A stretch of DNA of 64,000 nt from positions 81,801 to 145,800 of the forward strand of contig NZ_JXLB01000004.1 in assembly GCF_001886195.1 (NCBI RefSeq), read 5' to 3'. The notes beneath the pieces are model-generated. The model ran no database searches. It saw nothing but the letters and a program-made list of their open reading frames with translations, and had not been told where the DNA came from. Made by a program: the position numbers and the translations under genes. Every line of letters starts with the position of its first letter. Position 1 is the stretch's first letter. This document shows, one piece after another, positions 10,252 through 19,722 of the stretch. Source of the DNA: Enterococcus ratti (lineage in GTDB: Bacteria > Bacillota > Bacilli > Lactobacillales > Enterococcaceae).

Positions 10252-12198
10252 TTAAATATTTATCTCAGCTTGAGTAAGTATATCTTTTCGCCAATGAATA
10301 TTGAAGTTTCCAGCGAGTTGTTTGTAGTATTTATCGATAGTAGTTAAAAGTTTTTGTTCATTATAATCATTTTTCAACATATCAAGTAATTTAGAATTTT
10401 CGAGAGGAAAAATTTTAACAAGCTCTGCAAATTCATCTTTATTTGATGATTTTAATGGAACACTAGCAACAGCGTGCCATAAATTAATTGTATTAGTATC
10501 TAATTCATCGGCAATAAAAATAGTAATAACATTTTTAGGAGATTTTTCCACAGTCAAGTTAGTTGCGTGCCGAAGAACTGGTTCCCATTCTCCTCGTTTT
10601 TGTGCTTGGGAATTCATCAATGTCACTTCTAACATCAATGTTAATTTTTCATAGTTAATAACGATATCACCTGAACCGCCCGTAGCATGTGATAAGGGAC
10701 GCATATTTCCATCAAGAGTGAGGTTTAAACTTTTTGTAATAAAAAATTCTTCTTTAGAAATGTAAAACCAAGCTATCGCAACAATATATTCATAGATAGT
10801 AGGAACAGTAGCAAGTTCTGAAACTTGTGCTTTGATATTTTCATCATCTCGAATAGCAAATAAAGATAACAGTTCTATGATTTTTTCACGAGGAAATTCT
10901 GTGAAAATAAATTGCCTAAATTTAGCTTCTTTTTGTTTGGCAACAGCGTTTTCAATCTGAAAAGCACTCTTAACTTTCAGGAGGCTTTGAATTAACGGAA
11001 TAATTTTATGTTCATCTAGGTCTAGTATCTGAGTAATTGATGTTTCTTGATAAAATGGATAATCTAAGTTTTGTTCATAATTAGAATATTCTTCTTCTCC
11101 TGCTAATATCATATCTTCAAAAATGATAGAAAAAATATCTTGATTTGTTGCATTAACTAATCCATTACTAAAATCCAATAAACCAGATAAGTTGAATGTA
11201 CGTTTAGTCATATCTTTATATTCTTTAACAATGTCATCTTTTTTGGAAAGAAAAAATTGATGATAGATTTGTGAATTATTATCAGACAGTAGCACATTAT
11301 CAATATTTTTTTCTAAAAAGTCTTCAATATTTTCTGCTCTATTGAAGACTTTTTTTTCAAATCCAAAAGCTGTTTTGATTCTATTATCTTTACTTAATTG
11401 GAGTAAAGGTATTAAATTTTCTAGTGTTTTATTTTCTTTAAATTGAAGTAAGTGTATTACAAAATCAAAATACACTGCTTGTGATGAAAAAGTTTTTCCA
11501 TTTGTAAAAAGTAAGTTAAATTGGTTTTGATTAAGAGGTTTTATGGAAAAAAGTTCTTCAGCAGTAAAATTGCTATGCTCATCAGGAAAGTTTCTATCTA
11601 GGAACTCAGAGAATACTTCATCGTTATGTGCTACTTTTTGATAGTCATTAATAATGGCTCTAATTTTTAAATTATCAAAATCTGGTTGTATAAGATGGAC
11701 TAGTGTTAGAAAATCTTGTTGAGGAATATTTTTATATTTTTTAACAAGTTCTAAAGCAACTCTAAAAGGGTAAAAATAGTTTAGTCCCAGCGAGTCATAA
11801 ATTCTTAATTTAAGTAGTTGCCTAGTAAAAAGAAGATTATTTATGTCGATTCCAAGTGTTTTTTCAATGATTGTCGGTGCAAGGTTATTGTTATTTAACC
11901 AGTTAATAGCTACTTTAGAAAGTCTTCTTTTTTTATTTGTTAGTCCAATTTTTACTAACGCATTTGTGAGTGTTCTTCCGCGTTTTGAAAAATCTTCTTT
12001 CTTATTTCTAGAAAATAGATCAGTATTTTTCATTATTTTATTATAAAATTCGGCTTGTGCAACGTTATTCCATTCAGAATATTTTAAGTTATTCTCTTGA
12101 AGAAAAGGTAAAATTAGTTTGTAATCGTCTATTAAAGTTTGTCTACGAAAGCTTGTATCTCCTAAATTGAATGTTTTGGCAGACTTTTTTAATTTCAT
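10252..12198 (-). CDS. Type II(S) restriction endonuclease, AlwI-like family
   Basis: About 648 residues from ATG at 12198, with AAAGGA nine bases upstream. A TTG at 12216 would overlap the methyltransferase stop and has no ribosome binding site. The C-terminal half carries a PD-(D/E)xK-like core typical of AlwI/PleI/MlyI and the nicking enzyme BspD6I: SHATGGSGDIVI (Asp511), then LMLEVTLM (Glu524), then GEWEPVLRH (Glu537, His544). The N-terminal 400 residues would bind DNA. The gene sits 14 bp after a fused double adenine methyltransferase gene, the partner expected for an asymmetric site. The recognition sequence cannot be read from the protein. The low GC content suggests transfer. Confidence 0.75.
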   Translation of the reverse strand: MKLKKSAKTFNLGDTSFRRQTLIDDYKLILPFLQENNLKYSEWNNVAQAEFYNKIMKNTDLFSRNKKEDFSKRGRTLTNALVKIGLTNKKRRLSKVAINWLNNNNLAPTIIEKTLGIDINNLLFTRQLLKLRIYDSLGLNYFYPFRVALELVKKYKNIPQQDFLTLVHLIQPDFDNLKIRAIINDYQKVAHNDEVFSEFLDRNFPDEHSNFTAEELFSIKPLNQNQFNLLFTNGKTFSSQAVYFDFVIHLLQFKENKTLENLIPLLQLSKDNRIKTAFGFEKKVFNRAENIEDFLEKNIDNVLLSDNNSQIYHQFFLSKKDDIVKEYKDMTKRTFNLSGLLDFSNGLVNATNQDIFSIIFEDMILAGEEEYSNYEQNLDYPFYQETSITQILDLDEHKIIPLIQSLLKVKSAFQIENAVAKQKEAKFRQFIFTEFPREKIIELLSLFAIRDDENIKAQVSELATVPTIYEYIVAIAWFYISKEEFFITKSLNLTLDGNMRPLSHATGGSGDIVINYEKLTLMLEVTLMNSQAQKRGEWEPVLRHATNLTVEKSPKNVITIFIADELDTNTINLWHAVASVPLKSSNKDEFAELVKIFPLENSKLLDMLKNDYNEQKLLTTIDKYYKQLAGNFNIHWRKDILTQAEINI

Positions 12199-12212
12199 TT
12201 GTTTTTTTCCTT

Positions 12213-14300
12213 TCAATAATTGGTTACTAGTACTTCAATTGTTTTATTTTCTCTAGCTTTAGATTGATAGTTGCTGTTATTATAGTGATAATCTAAAACA
12301 TGAAGATTGTAATCTGAAGCCCAATTATTAAGAATTTCATTTTCTTTTCCTTTATGGAAAAGAACATTTGAAAGTGCAAACTTAGCCCCTCTATCATTTG
12401 CTTTATCTAAATAATCATATAATTCGTATTCATCTTTTTCTGACCATCTTCCACTTTCGTTATAGGACGCAGTAGTAATTAGGTAAGGCGGATCTGCATA
12501 GATAAAATCATTTTTTTCGAATTTAATATTTCTAAAATCTTTTGACGAGAAAGTTAGTTTATTATTTTTAATTGTTTGTGCGAATGTTTTAAGTTTTTTC
12601 TTCATTCGTTTATTAAAATCACGTTTGCCTACTGGAAGATTATATTCCCCTTTTGAGTTAAAGCGAATTTGATTATTAAAACCGAAAACTATTAATAAAT
12701 AAAATAGTTCAGGAGAAGGAGAAGTATTATAATCATCTCTCAATTTCAAAAATTTCTCTTTATTATATGATCCTAATCCTTTGGCACTGCTTGTTTTGTA
12801 ATAATTGTATCCATACATTTTAGAATTTGATAATTTATATTCAGAAATTTTTTTTTCTACACTATTAACGAACTTATTAATATCTATCCGAGAAAGGTAT
12901 TTATAAAAATCAATAACATGGTTATCAATGTCATTAATAAGATATTTATCTGCTTTGTTTTGCTTAATGAGATTAATTGTTACATTTGCACCCCCCGCAA
13001 ATAAATCAATAAATCTTGAATAGGTATCGGGAAATAAAGGCTTCAATTGAGGTAATAGCTTTTGTTTTCCTCCAGTATAGTTAAGTGCAGAAGGAATTAT
13101 TTCATCATCCACTTTACAAAGATATAAAAGCTCTTTGTGATTTGTGATTTGTGATTTACCAGTTGTAAAAGCATTAAAGTCAGTTTCAAAAACTTTTACA
13201 TGTCCTCTTTTTTTTAAACTAGTAATAATTTCCTTATTTGAAATCTTAGCATTTGAACGAGAATTTCCCTTTTTTGCCATATTGTTGTAGGAAACTAAGA
13301 TGTAACGAGCATTAATGTTTTGAATCAAATCATCAAAAGCTTGAGGAGCTTTTACTTTTGTATAATCTGAAGCTTTTTTGGAACGATCTACTGCTTTTTT
13401 TGCAATTCCTTCGACAGCTGGTTTTTTCCACTCCATGACATTTTCTAAAACATGGTATGCACTTTCATAACCGCGAGAGTTATACGGAGTATCAATATAT
13501 ACTAAATCAGCTTCTATTTTTCTGACAAGTTGATTAGCATCTTGATTGTAAATTTCATTGTTTGAGTTTTTATTAATTTCTGGCATTTTTAAATATAATG
13601 GAGTTAGACTATCCATTTTTTTTCTATAAGCATCAAAATGTCCTACTGTATTTGCTATTTTATCCATTGCATATAACAAAGAAGTAAGTAAAAAAGCTTT
13701 TTCTCTACTGTTTAAATCATTATAAGTCTCTATCTTTTCACGAATAGCATCAATTTTTCTAGCATTCGGAATAGAAAAATATCTATTTCCAAAATTTTTA
13801 GTAACATAACCAGTAATCCCACTAAGACTATTTAATTCTTTGATTTTTGCTTTAACATTTTTTTCATCAATATCTTTGTTATCAAACCAAGTCTGATAAG
13901 AAATATAGTTACTTGTAAGTATATCGTTAACGATAATAGTTTTACCTTGCTTATTAAACATATCGGCAACGACACCTGTACCAGCAAAAACATCAGCTAC
14001 TTTTGTTACATTAGTAGTGTTTTCTGTTACAATTTTATTTATAAAACTAAGCATTTTCTGTTTGCTACCTAAATATCTTCTATTCCCTATTTTAAGAGGA
14101 GAATCTATTTCAAAAAGTTTAAGTTGTTCTGAAGTATTTTTAGATATTTTTTTATCTATTAGTTTTATTTGTTCAGTTGTCCAAATATTTTGACGCCCTT
14201 TTTTTTCTGTTGGGGCAGGTATTTCTTTTTTTCTAACCCAATTATATAGCGTTTGTCTTGAAATATCATATTTGGTTATTAATTCTTGGGTTGTCATCAT
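12213..14300 (-). CDS. Fused double N6-adenine DNA methyltransferase (D12 class) with N-terminal HTH
   Basis: A 695-residue protein. Residues 1-40 are a helix-turn-helix (LITKYDISRQTLYNWVRKKE). Two D12/Dam-like catalytic domains follow. The first has YLGSKQKML, VADVFAGTGVVAD and DTPYNSRGYE (Asp270). The second has YTGGKQKLLPQL, FIDLFAGGANVTINL and YADPPYLI (Asp603). Such tandem fusions, as in M.FokI, modify each strand of an asymmetric site, which fits the AlwI-type nuclease downstream. The start is ATG at 14300 or 14297. Three codons upstream an ATG-CCT-AAA-TGA mini-frame with its own AAAGGA overlaps the start, hinting at coupled translation. Confidence 0.9.
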   Translation of the reverse strand: MMTTQELITKYDISRQTLYNWVRKKEIPAPTEKKGRQNIWTTEQIKLIDKKISKNTSEQLKLFEIDSPLKIGNRRYLGSKQKMLSFINKIVTENTTNVTKVADVFAGTGVVADMFNKQGKTIIVNDILTSNYISYQTWFDNKDIDEKNVKAKIKELNSLSGITGYVTKNFGNRYFSIPNARKIDAIREKIETYNDLNSREKAFLLTSLLYAMDKIANTVGHFDAYRKKMDSLTPLYLKMPEINKNSNNEIYNQDANQLVRKIEADLVYIDTPYNSRGYESAYHVLENVMEWKKPAVEGIAKKAVDRSKKASDYTKVKAPQAFDDLIQNINARYILVSYNNMAKKGNSRSNAKISNKEIITSLKKRGHVKVFETDFNAFTTGKSQITNHKELLYLCKVDDEIIPSALNYTGGKQKLLPQLKPLFPDTYSRFIDLFAGGANVTINLIKQNKADKYLINDIDNHVIDFYKYLSRIDINKFVNSVEKKISEYKLSNSKMYGYNYYKTSSAKGLGSYNKEKFLKLRDDYNTSPSPELFYLLIVFGFNNQIRFNSKGEYNLPVGKRDFNKRMKKKLKTFAQTIKNNKLTFSSKDFRNIKFEKNDFIYADPPYLITTASYNESGRWSEKDEYELYDYLDKANDRGAKFALSNVLFHKGKENEILNNWASDYNLHVLDYHYNNSNYQSKARENKTIEVLVTNY

Positions 14301-14340
14301 TTAGGCATCACTATCCTTTTACAGTTTCAAACTATTCTAG

Positions 14341-14358
14341 CATATTTTCTATAATATG
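14341..14358. promoter_or_regulatory. Palindrome containing the R-M-shared 14-mer (copy B)
   Basis: CATATTTTCTATAATATG has perfect 6-bp arms around TTCTAT and lies 41 bp upstream of the adenine methyltransferase start. Its inner 14 bases equal 961-974. It is a candidate operator for the HTH at the methyltransferase N-terminus. Confidence 0.4.
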
Positions 14359-14441
14359 TGGCTCATTTAGAAAGAATTTTCTATTTATGTTAAATTTTAT
14401 TATTTTGTTTTTGCTTTATAGTAGTTTGGAATTTGTTTAAT

Positions 14442-14481
14442 AATATCATTCACTTATGATACGCAGCGTTCTATCATAAAT
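14442..14481. repeat. 40-bp repeat, copy B
   Basis: Matches 2578-2617 at 35 of 40 bases, in the same orientation. The ATGATA/TATCAT stem is kept and the loop centre is changed. It marks the right edge of an 11.9-kb segment whose left edge is copy A. Confidence 0.7.
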
Positions 14482-14564
14482 GAGGGTTAAGCCAGCTGTT
14501 CCTATTTTGTATAAATGTAGCCGAAGTAAAAAGATAGGTTCATGAATCACCGCTGCCTCAAAAA

Positions 14565-14990
14565 ATGATTTATAAACAAGGTCTTCCTACTTTAAAAAAG
14601 AAGATAAGCGAATATAAATCAAATAAATGTTTGGTACAGGTAAAGGGAGAAATGTATAAAAAAGAATGCAAAGAATTCAAATAAAAATATAGATTCAAGC
14701 AAACACCTAAAGCAGTAAAAATGGCAATAATGAGTCCTATCTTAAAAATTAAATTCGACAATGGAGTAACTAAGTATTTAAAAATTTATCTAAATAAAGA
14801 ATATATTCAATGGAAAAAAGGAAAAAAATATACTTTCGGTACCTCCTATAACACGGTTAGAATTAGAGATAATGATAAATGATGATGAAGGGTCATTCTT
14901 AGTGAGAATGATAAATATTTCCAGATAAATAATGAAACGAAAGCAAAGTCTATATTCATCAGTTGTGATATTGTAAATATAAAATATTAA
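14565..14990 (+). pseudogene. Decayed small ORF, unknown family
   Basis: From ATG at 14565 one frame stays open for 141 codons apart from a TAA at codon 40 and three tandem TGA codons at 106-108. It reads MIYKQGLPTLKKKISEYKSN, then KIKFDNGVTKYLKIYLNKEY and KKGKKYTFGTSYNTVRIRDN. The lysine/tyrosine-rich beta-like pattern is unlikely by chance, but no family is recognised. A shorter protein from the ATG at codon 53 is possible. Confidence 0.35.
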
Positions 14991-15041
14991 TGAACAATAC
15001 ATTATGAAAAAGTAGAAAACGTATTCTTCATGTACGAGTAT

Positions 15042-15081
15042 ATAAAAAGACTTTTAAAGGTAAACTTTAGAAGTCTTTTTA
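15042..15081 (+). terminator. Rho-independent terminator
   Basis: ATAAAAAGACTTTTAAA and TTTAGAAGTCTTTTTAT pair almost perfectly around a short loop. The A and T flanks make it potentially bidirectional. Confidence 0.7.
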
Positions 15082-15332
15082 TGGCTCACTTGGATTGAAA
15101 ATCAAATATCTAAATTAAGTGAGCAGAAACAAAAAAATATTTAGCAAAGTTACCATTACTCTTATAGAGAATTGTTCTTTGTTCTATTTTGGAGAGTAAG
15201 TGAAGCGATGGCGTAAGATTTATGAGAGTTAAAGTAAATTTTTATAGATTTTTTTTATTAGTCATTATAAACTGTATGATGTTTGAAAAAATGAACGGCT
15301 AGTTTCATCCAAGTGGATATGGAGGTAAAGAA

Positions 15333-16385
15333 ATGAGATTTTATCAATTATTACAATTTGATCCTTTTATTCTTAAACAAAAAATGCGCCAAGCAACGCC
15401 ATCTGAGAAATATTATTATTTTATGGCTTTAATGGTACGTGCTATATTATTGGTTAGTTTTGCCATGACATTTGTTTGTACGATTTCATGGGTTTTTGGA
15501 AATGAGAATAAATCATTAGCGGTCGTATTATTTTGTATGCTACTTACTTTTAGAGTCGTGGATTTTGGTTATAAAATGAGCCATTCAATTATTTCTATAG
15601 GAATCATTTTAATGATATTTGGGTTATTACCATTATTAGAAGAACAGAAATTTATTGTAGTTAAATGGTTGGGTAATTTTTTATGTTTGTCTACTCTTTT
15701 TGTTTTAACTGGAAGTAATCCTAGCATGGGAAACTCGGGTTTATATGGATTCTCTTACTTATTTTTAATGGGAACAGCACAGCATTTAACGAAGGAACAA
15801 TTTTATGTAAGAACAGAATTATTAGTTGTATTTTTTATAGTACTTTCTACTATATTTTTTATTAAACATAAAGATAAACATATAAATAAAACATGGAAAC
15901 AGGAGTTTTTAGGAGATAATCTTTTTTCTCAAAGAAATTTATGGTTAATTTATTGTGCATTTGGTTTAAGCATCCTATTATTAATGGGAGATTTATTTTC
16001 ATTTCAACGTTTTATGTGGATCGGGTTTGCTTTTTCTAGTTTGATTTCTAGTTATGGAACGGATATAAAAAAACGTATTTTCGATCGTTTAGTAGGAATA
16101 ATAGTCGGTTCCATTTTATTTGGTGTAATTAGTATGTTTCTTTTAAATAGTATTTTAGGAATAGTGGGCGGCTTGGCTTTAGGATTTTGTTCTTCTTATA
16201 GAACTAAAACGATATTTAATTGCTTTGGTGCGTTGTCAGTAGCTAACAGCTTGTATCCGATAAATGTGGCTATCAATTTACGCATTATAGATAATATAAT
16301 TGGTTTGGTTTTCTGTGTATTGTATATGGTTGCTTGTAAAGCTGTATTAAATAACGTATTAATAAAAAGACAATTTAGCAATTAA
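15333..16385 (+). CDS. Multispanning membrane protein, FUSC/aromatic-acid-exporter-like
   Basis: A 350-residue protein with GGAGG upstream of its ATG. About ten hydrophobic segments fall in two halves separated by a hydrophilic stretch (about 165-195, KHKDKHINKTWKQEF). The second half has FMWIGFAFSSLISSYGTDIK, then RIFDRLVGIIVGSILFGVIS, which resembles the FUSC family core (a basic residue followed by a G-rich helix). Transport or efflux across the cytoplasmic membrane is suggested but no substrate can be named. It stands alone, with a terminator about 160 bp downstream, and its AT-rich codon use resembles the preceding R-M region. Confidence 0.6.
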   Translation: MRFYQLLQFDPFILKQKMRQATPSEKYYYFMALMVRAILLVSFAMTFVCTISWVFGNENKSLAVVLFCMLLTFRVVDFGYKMSHSIISIGIILMIFGLLPLLEEQKFIVVKWLGNFLCLSTLFVLTGSNPSMGNSGLYGFSYLFLMGTAQHLTKEQFYVRTELLVVFFIVLSTIFFIKHKDKHINKTWKQEFLGDNLFSQRNLWLIYCAFGLSILLLMGDLFSFQRFMWIGFAFSSLISSYGTDIKKRIFDRLVGIIVGSILFGVISMFLLNSILGIVGGLALGFCSSYRTKTIFNCFGALSVANSLYPINVAINLRIIDNIIGLVFCVLYMVACKAVLNNVLIKRQFSN

Positions 16386-16832
16386 TAAAGTAATTTTACA
16401 ATTGAAAGAAAATATTCAGGTGCATCTATAACTATTGTTTTATTTATCATTTCTACATCTAAATTGTTCATTGAACTAGTATTTTAGAGAAGCATTCTCG
16501 ATTTGCCATTTTAGTATAGCAACGTACGACATATATTAATTAAGCCGTATCAATAGTTATAAGATGCGGCTTTTTATTGTGAGGACGATGTACAAAACGG
16601 AATCCATTGTTTGAAGTGAAAGCTAATCAAAAAGTATGAGATGATTCATATTAAAAACTTAAATACACAAAGGAAATTGTGTAACTATGAGTGAACAAAA
16701 AAGGATTTCTGATGTTTCTTGATCTGTTTTTGTGATTCAATTACAAGATGGAATGGCTTGTGAGAAGGGGAAAGCTGATAATTGAGTTTCCTAATGGTTC
16801 TACTGTTAGGATAAAAAATTAAGTATACAATC
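16386..16832. other. Intergenic region with a terminator and a short unrecognised coding relic
   Basis: After the terminator at 16542-16577, a broken frame from ATG at 16687 reads MSEQKRISDVS, stop, SVFVIQLQDGMACEKGKADN. After a frame change it gives LIIEFPNGSTVRIKN and a stop at 16822. The strand-like pattern suggests a decayed small protein of unknown family. Confidence 0.35.
16542..16577 (+). terminator. Rho-independent terminator
   Basis: AAGCCGTATC and GATGCGGCTT form a stem with one G-T pair and an 11-base loop, followed by TTTATT. Confidence 0.7.
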
Positions 16833-16871
16833 AATGAAAGCGTTGACTAATGGGGGGAAATGAAGTATAGT
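16833..16871 (+). promoter_or_regulatory. bgl operon promoter with overlapping cre
   Basis: TTGACT (16843) and TATAGT (16866) are separated by 17 bp, a near-consensus sigma-A promoter. AATGAAAGCGTTGACT (16833-16848) matches a cre site and overlaps the -35. CcpA binding should therefore block initiation. Confidence 0.75.
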
Positions 16872-16917
16872 TTCTTTGTGAGAAAGATTCGAGGTAGCGA
16901 CGCAGTTATCTCTAGAG

Positions 16918-17010
16918 TGATGTTACTGATAAAATCAGGCAGGACTCAGGATTATTATCAAATAAAGCTAATTCACAGCTTATTTGATAGTAGTTCTGAG
17001 TTCTTTTTTT
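16918..17010 (+). promoter_or_regulatory. RAT antiterminator overlapping an intrinsic terminator (BglG/LicT type)
   Basis: TGATGTTACTGATAAAATCA and the following GGCAGGACTCAG resemble the ribonucleic antiterminator bound by BglG/LicT/SacY proteins. Its 3' part overlaps the left arm of a terminator whose arms are GGACTCAGGATTATTATCAA (plus ATAA) and, after a short loop, TTATTTGATAGTAGTTCTGA (plus GTTC), ending in a T run. Binding of the first gene product to the RAT would disrupt the terminator and allow operon transcription when the beta-glucoside is present. Confidence 0.85.
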
Positions 17011-17025
17011 GGAAAGGAGTAGCGA

Positions 17026-17871
17026 ATGAAAATTAAAAAGATAATCAACAACAATGTTGCTTTAATTGATCGTGGAGGAAATGAATTGATTGTCTATATG
17101 ACAGGAATTGCCTTTAAGAAAAAAATTGGTCAACGTATTGATGATTCTGAAATTGAAAAAACATATGTGCTAGATTCAAAAGACCGATTAGAACATTTTA
17201 GTTATTTATTGTCGCATTCTGATGATAAACTGATTTCTCTGGTAAATGAGCTTGTTCATTCTTGGGAAAAAGAAAGTGGTAAAAAAGCTAATGATTATCT
17301 TTATTTAGCATTATTAGACCACCTTACTTTTGCACTGAAACGGTCAAAAAAAGGGCAATATATTAGAAGTCCATTATTTTGGGAAGTTAAAAAGTTTTAC
17401 CCAGTTTATTATAAAATAGGATTGGAAGCTTTAAATAAGTTAGAGAAGTACTTTAATTATTCTTTTCCAACTGATGAAGCTGTTTCCATTGCTTTACACT
17501 TTGTTAATCTTCAAGAAAAGCATGTTGACTTTGATGAACAGATTGAAGATATGAAAGCATTAAGAGATATATTAAATATTATCAAGTATCACTTTCATTT
17601 AGCAATTGATGAAGACAGCATCAATTATATGAGATTAGTCACACATTTACAGTATTTTATTGAACGATTAAGAAAACAACAAGTGTACGTTGAAAATGAA
17701 TCTCAATTGTTTGAACAAGTTAAAAAGCTATACCCAAAAGCTTATACAGCGGTAGAGAAGATAGAAATTTATGTAAAAGAAACGTTTAATATGTATTTAT
17801 CAAAAGAAGAATACACTTATTTGATGGTTCATGTGAATCGTGTAGCAGAAAGAGGGGAAAAGAATGAATAA
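17026..17871 (+). CDS. BglG/LicT-family transcription antiterminator
   Basis: A 281-residue protein with AAAGGAG upstream. Residues 1-55 form the RNA-binding CAT domain (MKIKKIINNNVALIDRGGNE). PRD1 spans about 65-170 (histidines in LVHSW and LLDHLTF) and PRD2 about 175-280 (LVTHLQYFIERL, LMVHVNRVAE). It binds the RAT in its own leader. The IIBCA permease downstream would control it by phosphorylating PRD histidines. Its stop overlaps the permease start by eight bases. Confidence 0.93.
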   Translation: MKIKKIINNNVALIDRGGNELIVYMTGIAFKKKIGQRIDDSEIEKTYVLDSKDRLEHFSYLLSHSDDKLISLVNELVHSWEKESGKKANDYLYLALLDHLTFALKRSKKGQYIRSPLFWEVKKFYPVYYKIGLEALNKLEKYFNYSFPTDEAVSIALHFVNLQEKHVDFDEQIEDMKALRDILNIIKYHFHLAIDEDSINYMRLVTHLQYFIERLRKQQVYVENESQLFEQVKKLYPKAYTAVEKIEIYVKETFNMYLSKEEYTYLMVHVNRVAERGEKNE

Positions 17872-19711
17872 TTATTATGAATTTAATCAAACGATTATCG
17901 AATTGGTGGGCGGAAAAGAGAATATTGAAGCAGTAGTTCATTGCATGACACGCTTGCGTTTTACATTAAAAGACAAAACGAAAGCGCAAACAAATAAACT
18001 TAAATGTTTGGAGGGAGTGATCGATGTCGTCAATAATCAAGTGGCTTATCAAATTATTTTAGGAACACATGTTAGCGAAGTCTATAAAGAGTTGATGACT
18101 CAATTGGAACTTTCTTCAAAAGAGGAAGTATCAAATGGCAAAAAAAATCCAATGAAAGCAGCACTTGATGTGATATCTGAGTCTATGACCCCCATACTTG
18201 AACCAATTATTTGTGCAGGATTACTTGCAGCTGCTTTATCCATTGCTTCTTTGACAGGAGTGATTTCGACAGAAAGCTCAACTTATCAGATTTTTGATGC
18301 TTTACGGTCTGCTGTATTTTACTTTCTGCCTATTTTGATGGCTATGAGCTGTTCCAAACGTTTAGGGGCAAGCCCATACTTAGCGGTAGCGCTGGCTGCT
18401 ACTATTCTTTCAAGTGCGATCAATGGAGAAAAAGGGCTTGACTTATTTGGTATCGGATTGCCGCAAATTACTTATTCGAACAGCTTTATTCCTATTTTAT
18501 TAGCCATCTGGTTTATGGGATACGTGACAAAAGTCATCAGAAAAATTGTACCGCAAACACTTCACTATTTTTTATCGCCCTTATTAGTAATGTTAATTAC
18601 TTTACCAGCAACGTTATTAGTTTTTGGTCCACTAGGATTTTATATGGGGGAAGGAATCATTGCCTTTTTTAATCTATTGATGAAGCATGTAGGTAGTTGG
18701 TTTGTTATGATGTTATATTCTGCTCTTCAACCATTTATTATTATGCTTGGTGCGGGAAACTTTATCATGCCAGTTGTTGCTTCGTTAATTGCCGTAAATG
18801 GCTATGATCCTGCTTTTATCTCTTCTTGTACAATTTCAGATATTGCAGTTGGAGGAGCCATGCTTGGTTATTTCTTAAAAGCTCGGAACTTAAAACAAAA
18901 ACAATTATTTGGAACAGTGACACTTTCTGCTGTACTTGGCGTTACTGAACCAGCAATCTATGGCGTTTTCGTTAAATATCGTCGCCCTTTCATTGCGGTA
19001 ATGCTAGGTGGCGGTTTTGGTGGATTATTTGCAGGTCTGACTGGTGTAAAAGCTTATTCTATTGCTTGGGGGTTGTTTGGTCTTCCTGCATATATAGGTA
19101 AAGGAGACTTCATAAATTTCTGGTTTATGTTAGCAGCTGTTGCAGTTAGTTTTATTGGTTCTGCTGTTGCCGCTTATGTGTTGGGGATCCCTCCACAAGA
19201 AGAATCAGAGATGTCTCATCAACAAATAACAGAAATAAAAGCAACAAATAATTTGCGCACTCTTTCATTAGGAAATGTAGTGGAAGGAGAAGTAATTCCT
19301 TTAAACGAAGTAAAAGATCAAGCTTTCTCAACAGGAGCATTAGGAAAGGGACTTGCTATCAAACCGCAAAATTCCCATCTTTATTCTCCCGTTGTCGGTG
19401 AAATTACAGCAGTATTCCCTACGAATCATGCAATCGGAATTCGTTCGCATGATGGAGTCGAGATATTAATTCATATTGGAATTGACACCGTGGAATTGGA
19501 GGGAAAATATTTTGATTTAACTGTAAAACAAGGAGATAAAGTAAAAAAAGGACAACTTATTGGGATGGCAGAATTTGATAAAATTGAAAAAGCTGGCTAT
19601 GATCCGACTACGATTATTGTGATCACTAATACAGATAGTTATGTAGATATTATTCCTTCAGATTTAAAGCAAGTAGTAAAAACAGATTCTTTATTAAATG
19701 TCATATTATAG
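17864..19711 (+). CDS. bglP: PTS beta-glucoside-specific IIBCA permease
   Basis: A 615-residue three-domain protein. IIB (1-90) has Cys27 in the CMTRLRF motif. IIC (about 105-450) has some ten membrane segments and the family signature GVTEPAIYGVFVKYRRPF. A linker follows, then IIA (about 480-615) with His537 in EILIHIGIDTV. It imports and phosphorylates aryl-beta-glucosides or cellobiose and signals sugar presence to the antiterminator encoded just upstream. The domain order B-C-A is the usual one. Confidence 0.93.
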   Translation: MNNYYEFNQTIIELVGGKENIEAVVHCMTRLRFTLKDKTKAQTNKLKCLEGVIDVVNNQVAYQIILGTHVSEVYKELMTQLELSSKEEVSNGKKNPMKAALDVISESMTPILEPIICAGLLAAALSIASLTGVISTESSTYQIFDALRSAVFYFLPILMAMSCSKRLGASPYLAVALAATILSSAINGEKGLDLFGIGLPQITYSNSFIPILLAIWFMGYVTKVIRKIVPQTLHYFLSPLLVMLITLPATLLVFGPLGFYMGEGIIAFFNLLMKHVGSWFVMMLYSALQPFIIMLGAGNFIMPVVASLIAVNGYDPAFISSCTISDIAVGGAMLGYFLKARNLKQKQLFGTVTLSAVLGVTEPAIYGVFVKYRRPFIAVMLGGGFGGLFAGLTGVKAYSIAWGLFGLPAYIGKGDFINFWFMLAAVAVSFIGSAVAAYVLGIPPQEESEMSHQQITEIKATNNLRTLSLGNVVEGEVIPLNEVKDQAFSTGALGKGLAIKPQNSHLYSPVVGEITAVFPTNHAIGIRSHDGVEILIHIGIDTVELEGKYFDLTVKQGDKVKKGQLIGMAEFDKIEKAGYDPTTIIVITNTDSYVDIIPSDLKQVVKTDSLLNVIL

Positions 19712-19722
19712 AAGGTGAAAAA

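Larger units (their letters stand above)
14482..15332. other. Gene-poor stretch before the FUSC-like gene
   Basis: Contains a decayed frame (14565-14990) and a terminator (15042-15081), then about 250 bp of AT-rich leader in which no confident promoter or gene was seen. Confidence 0.5.
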
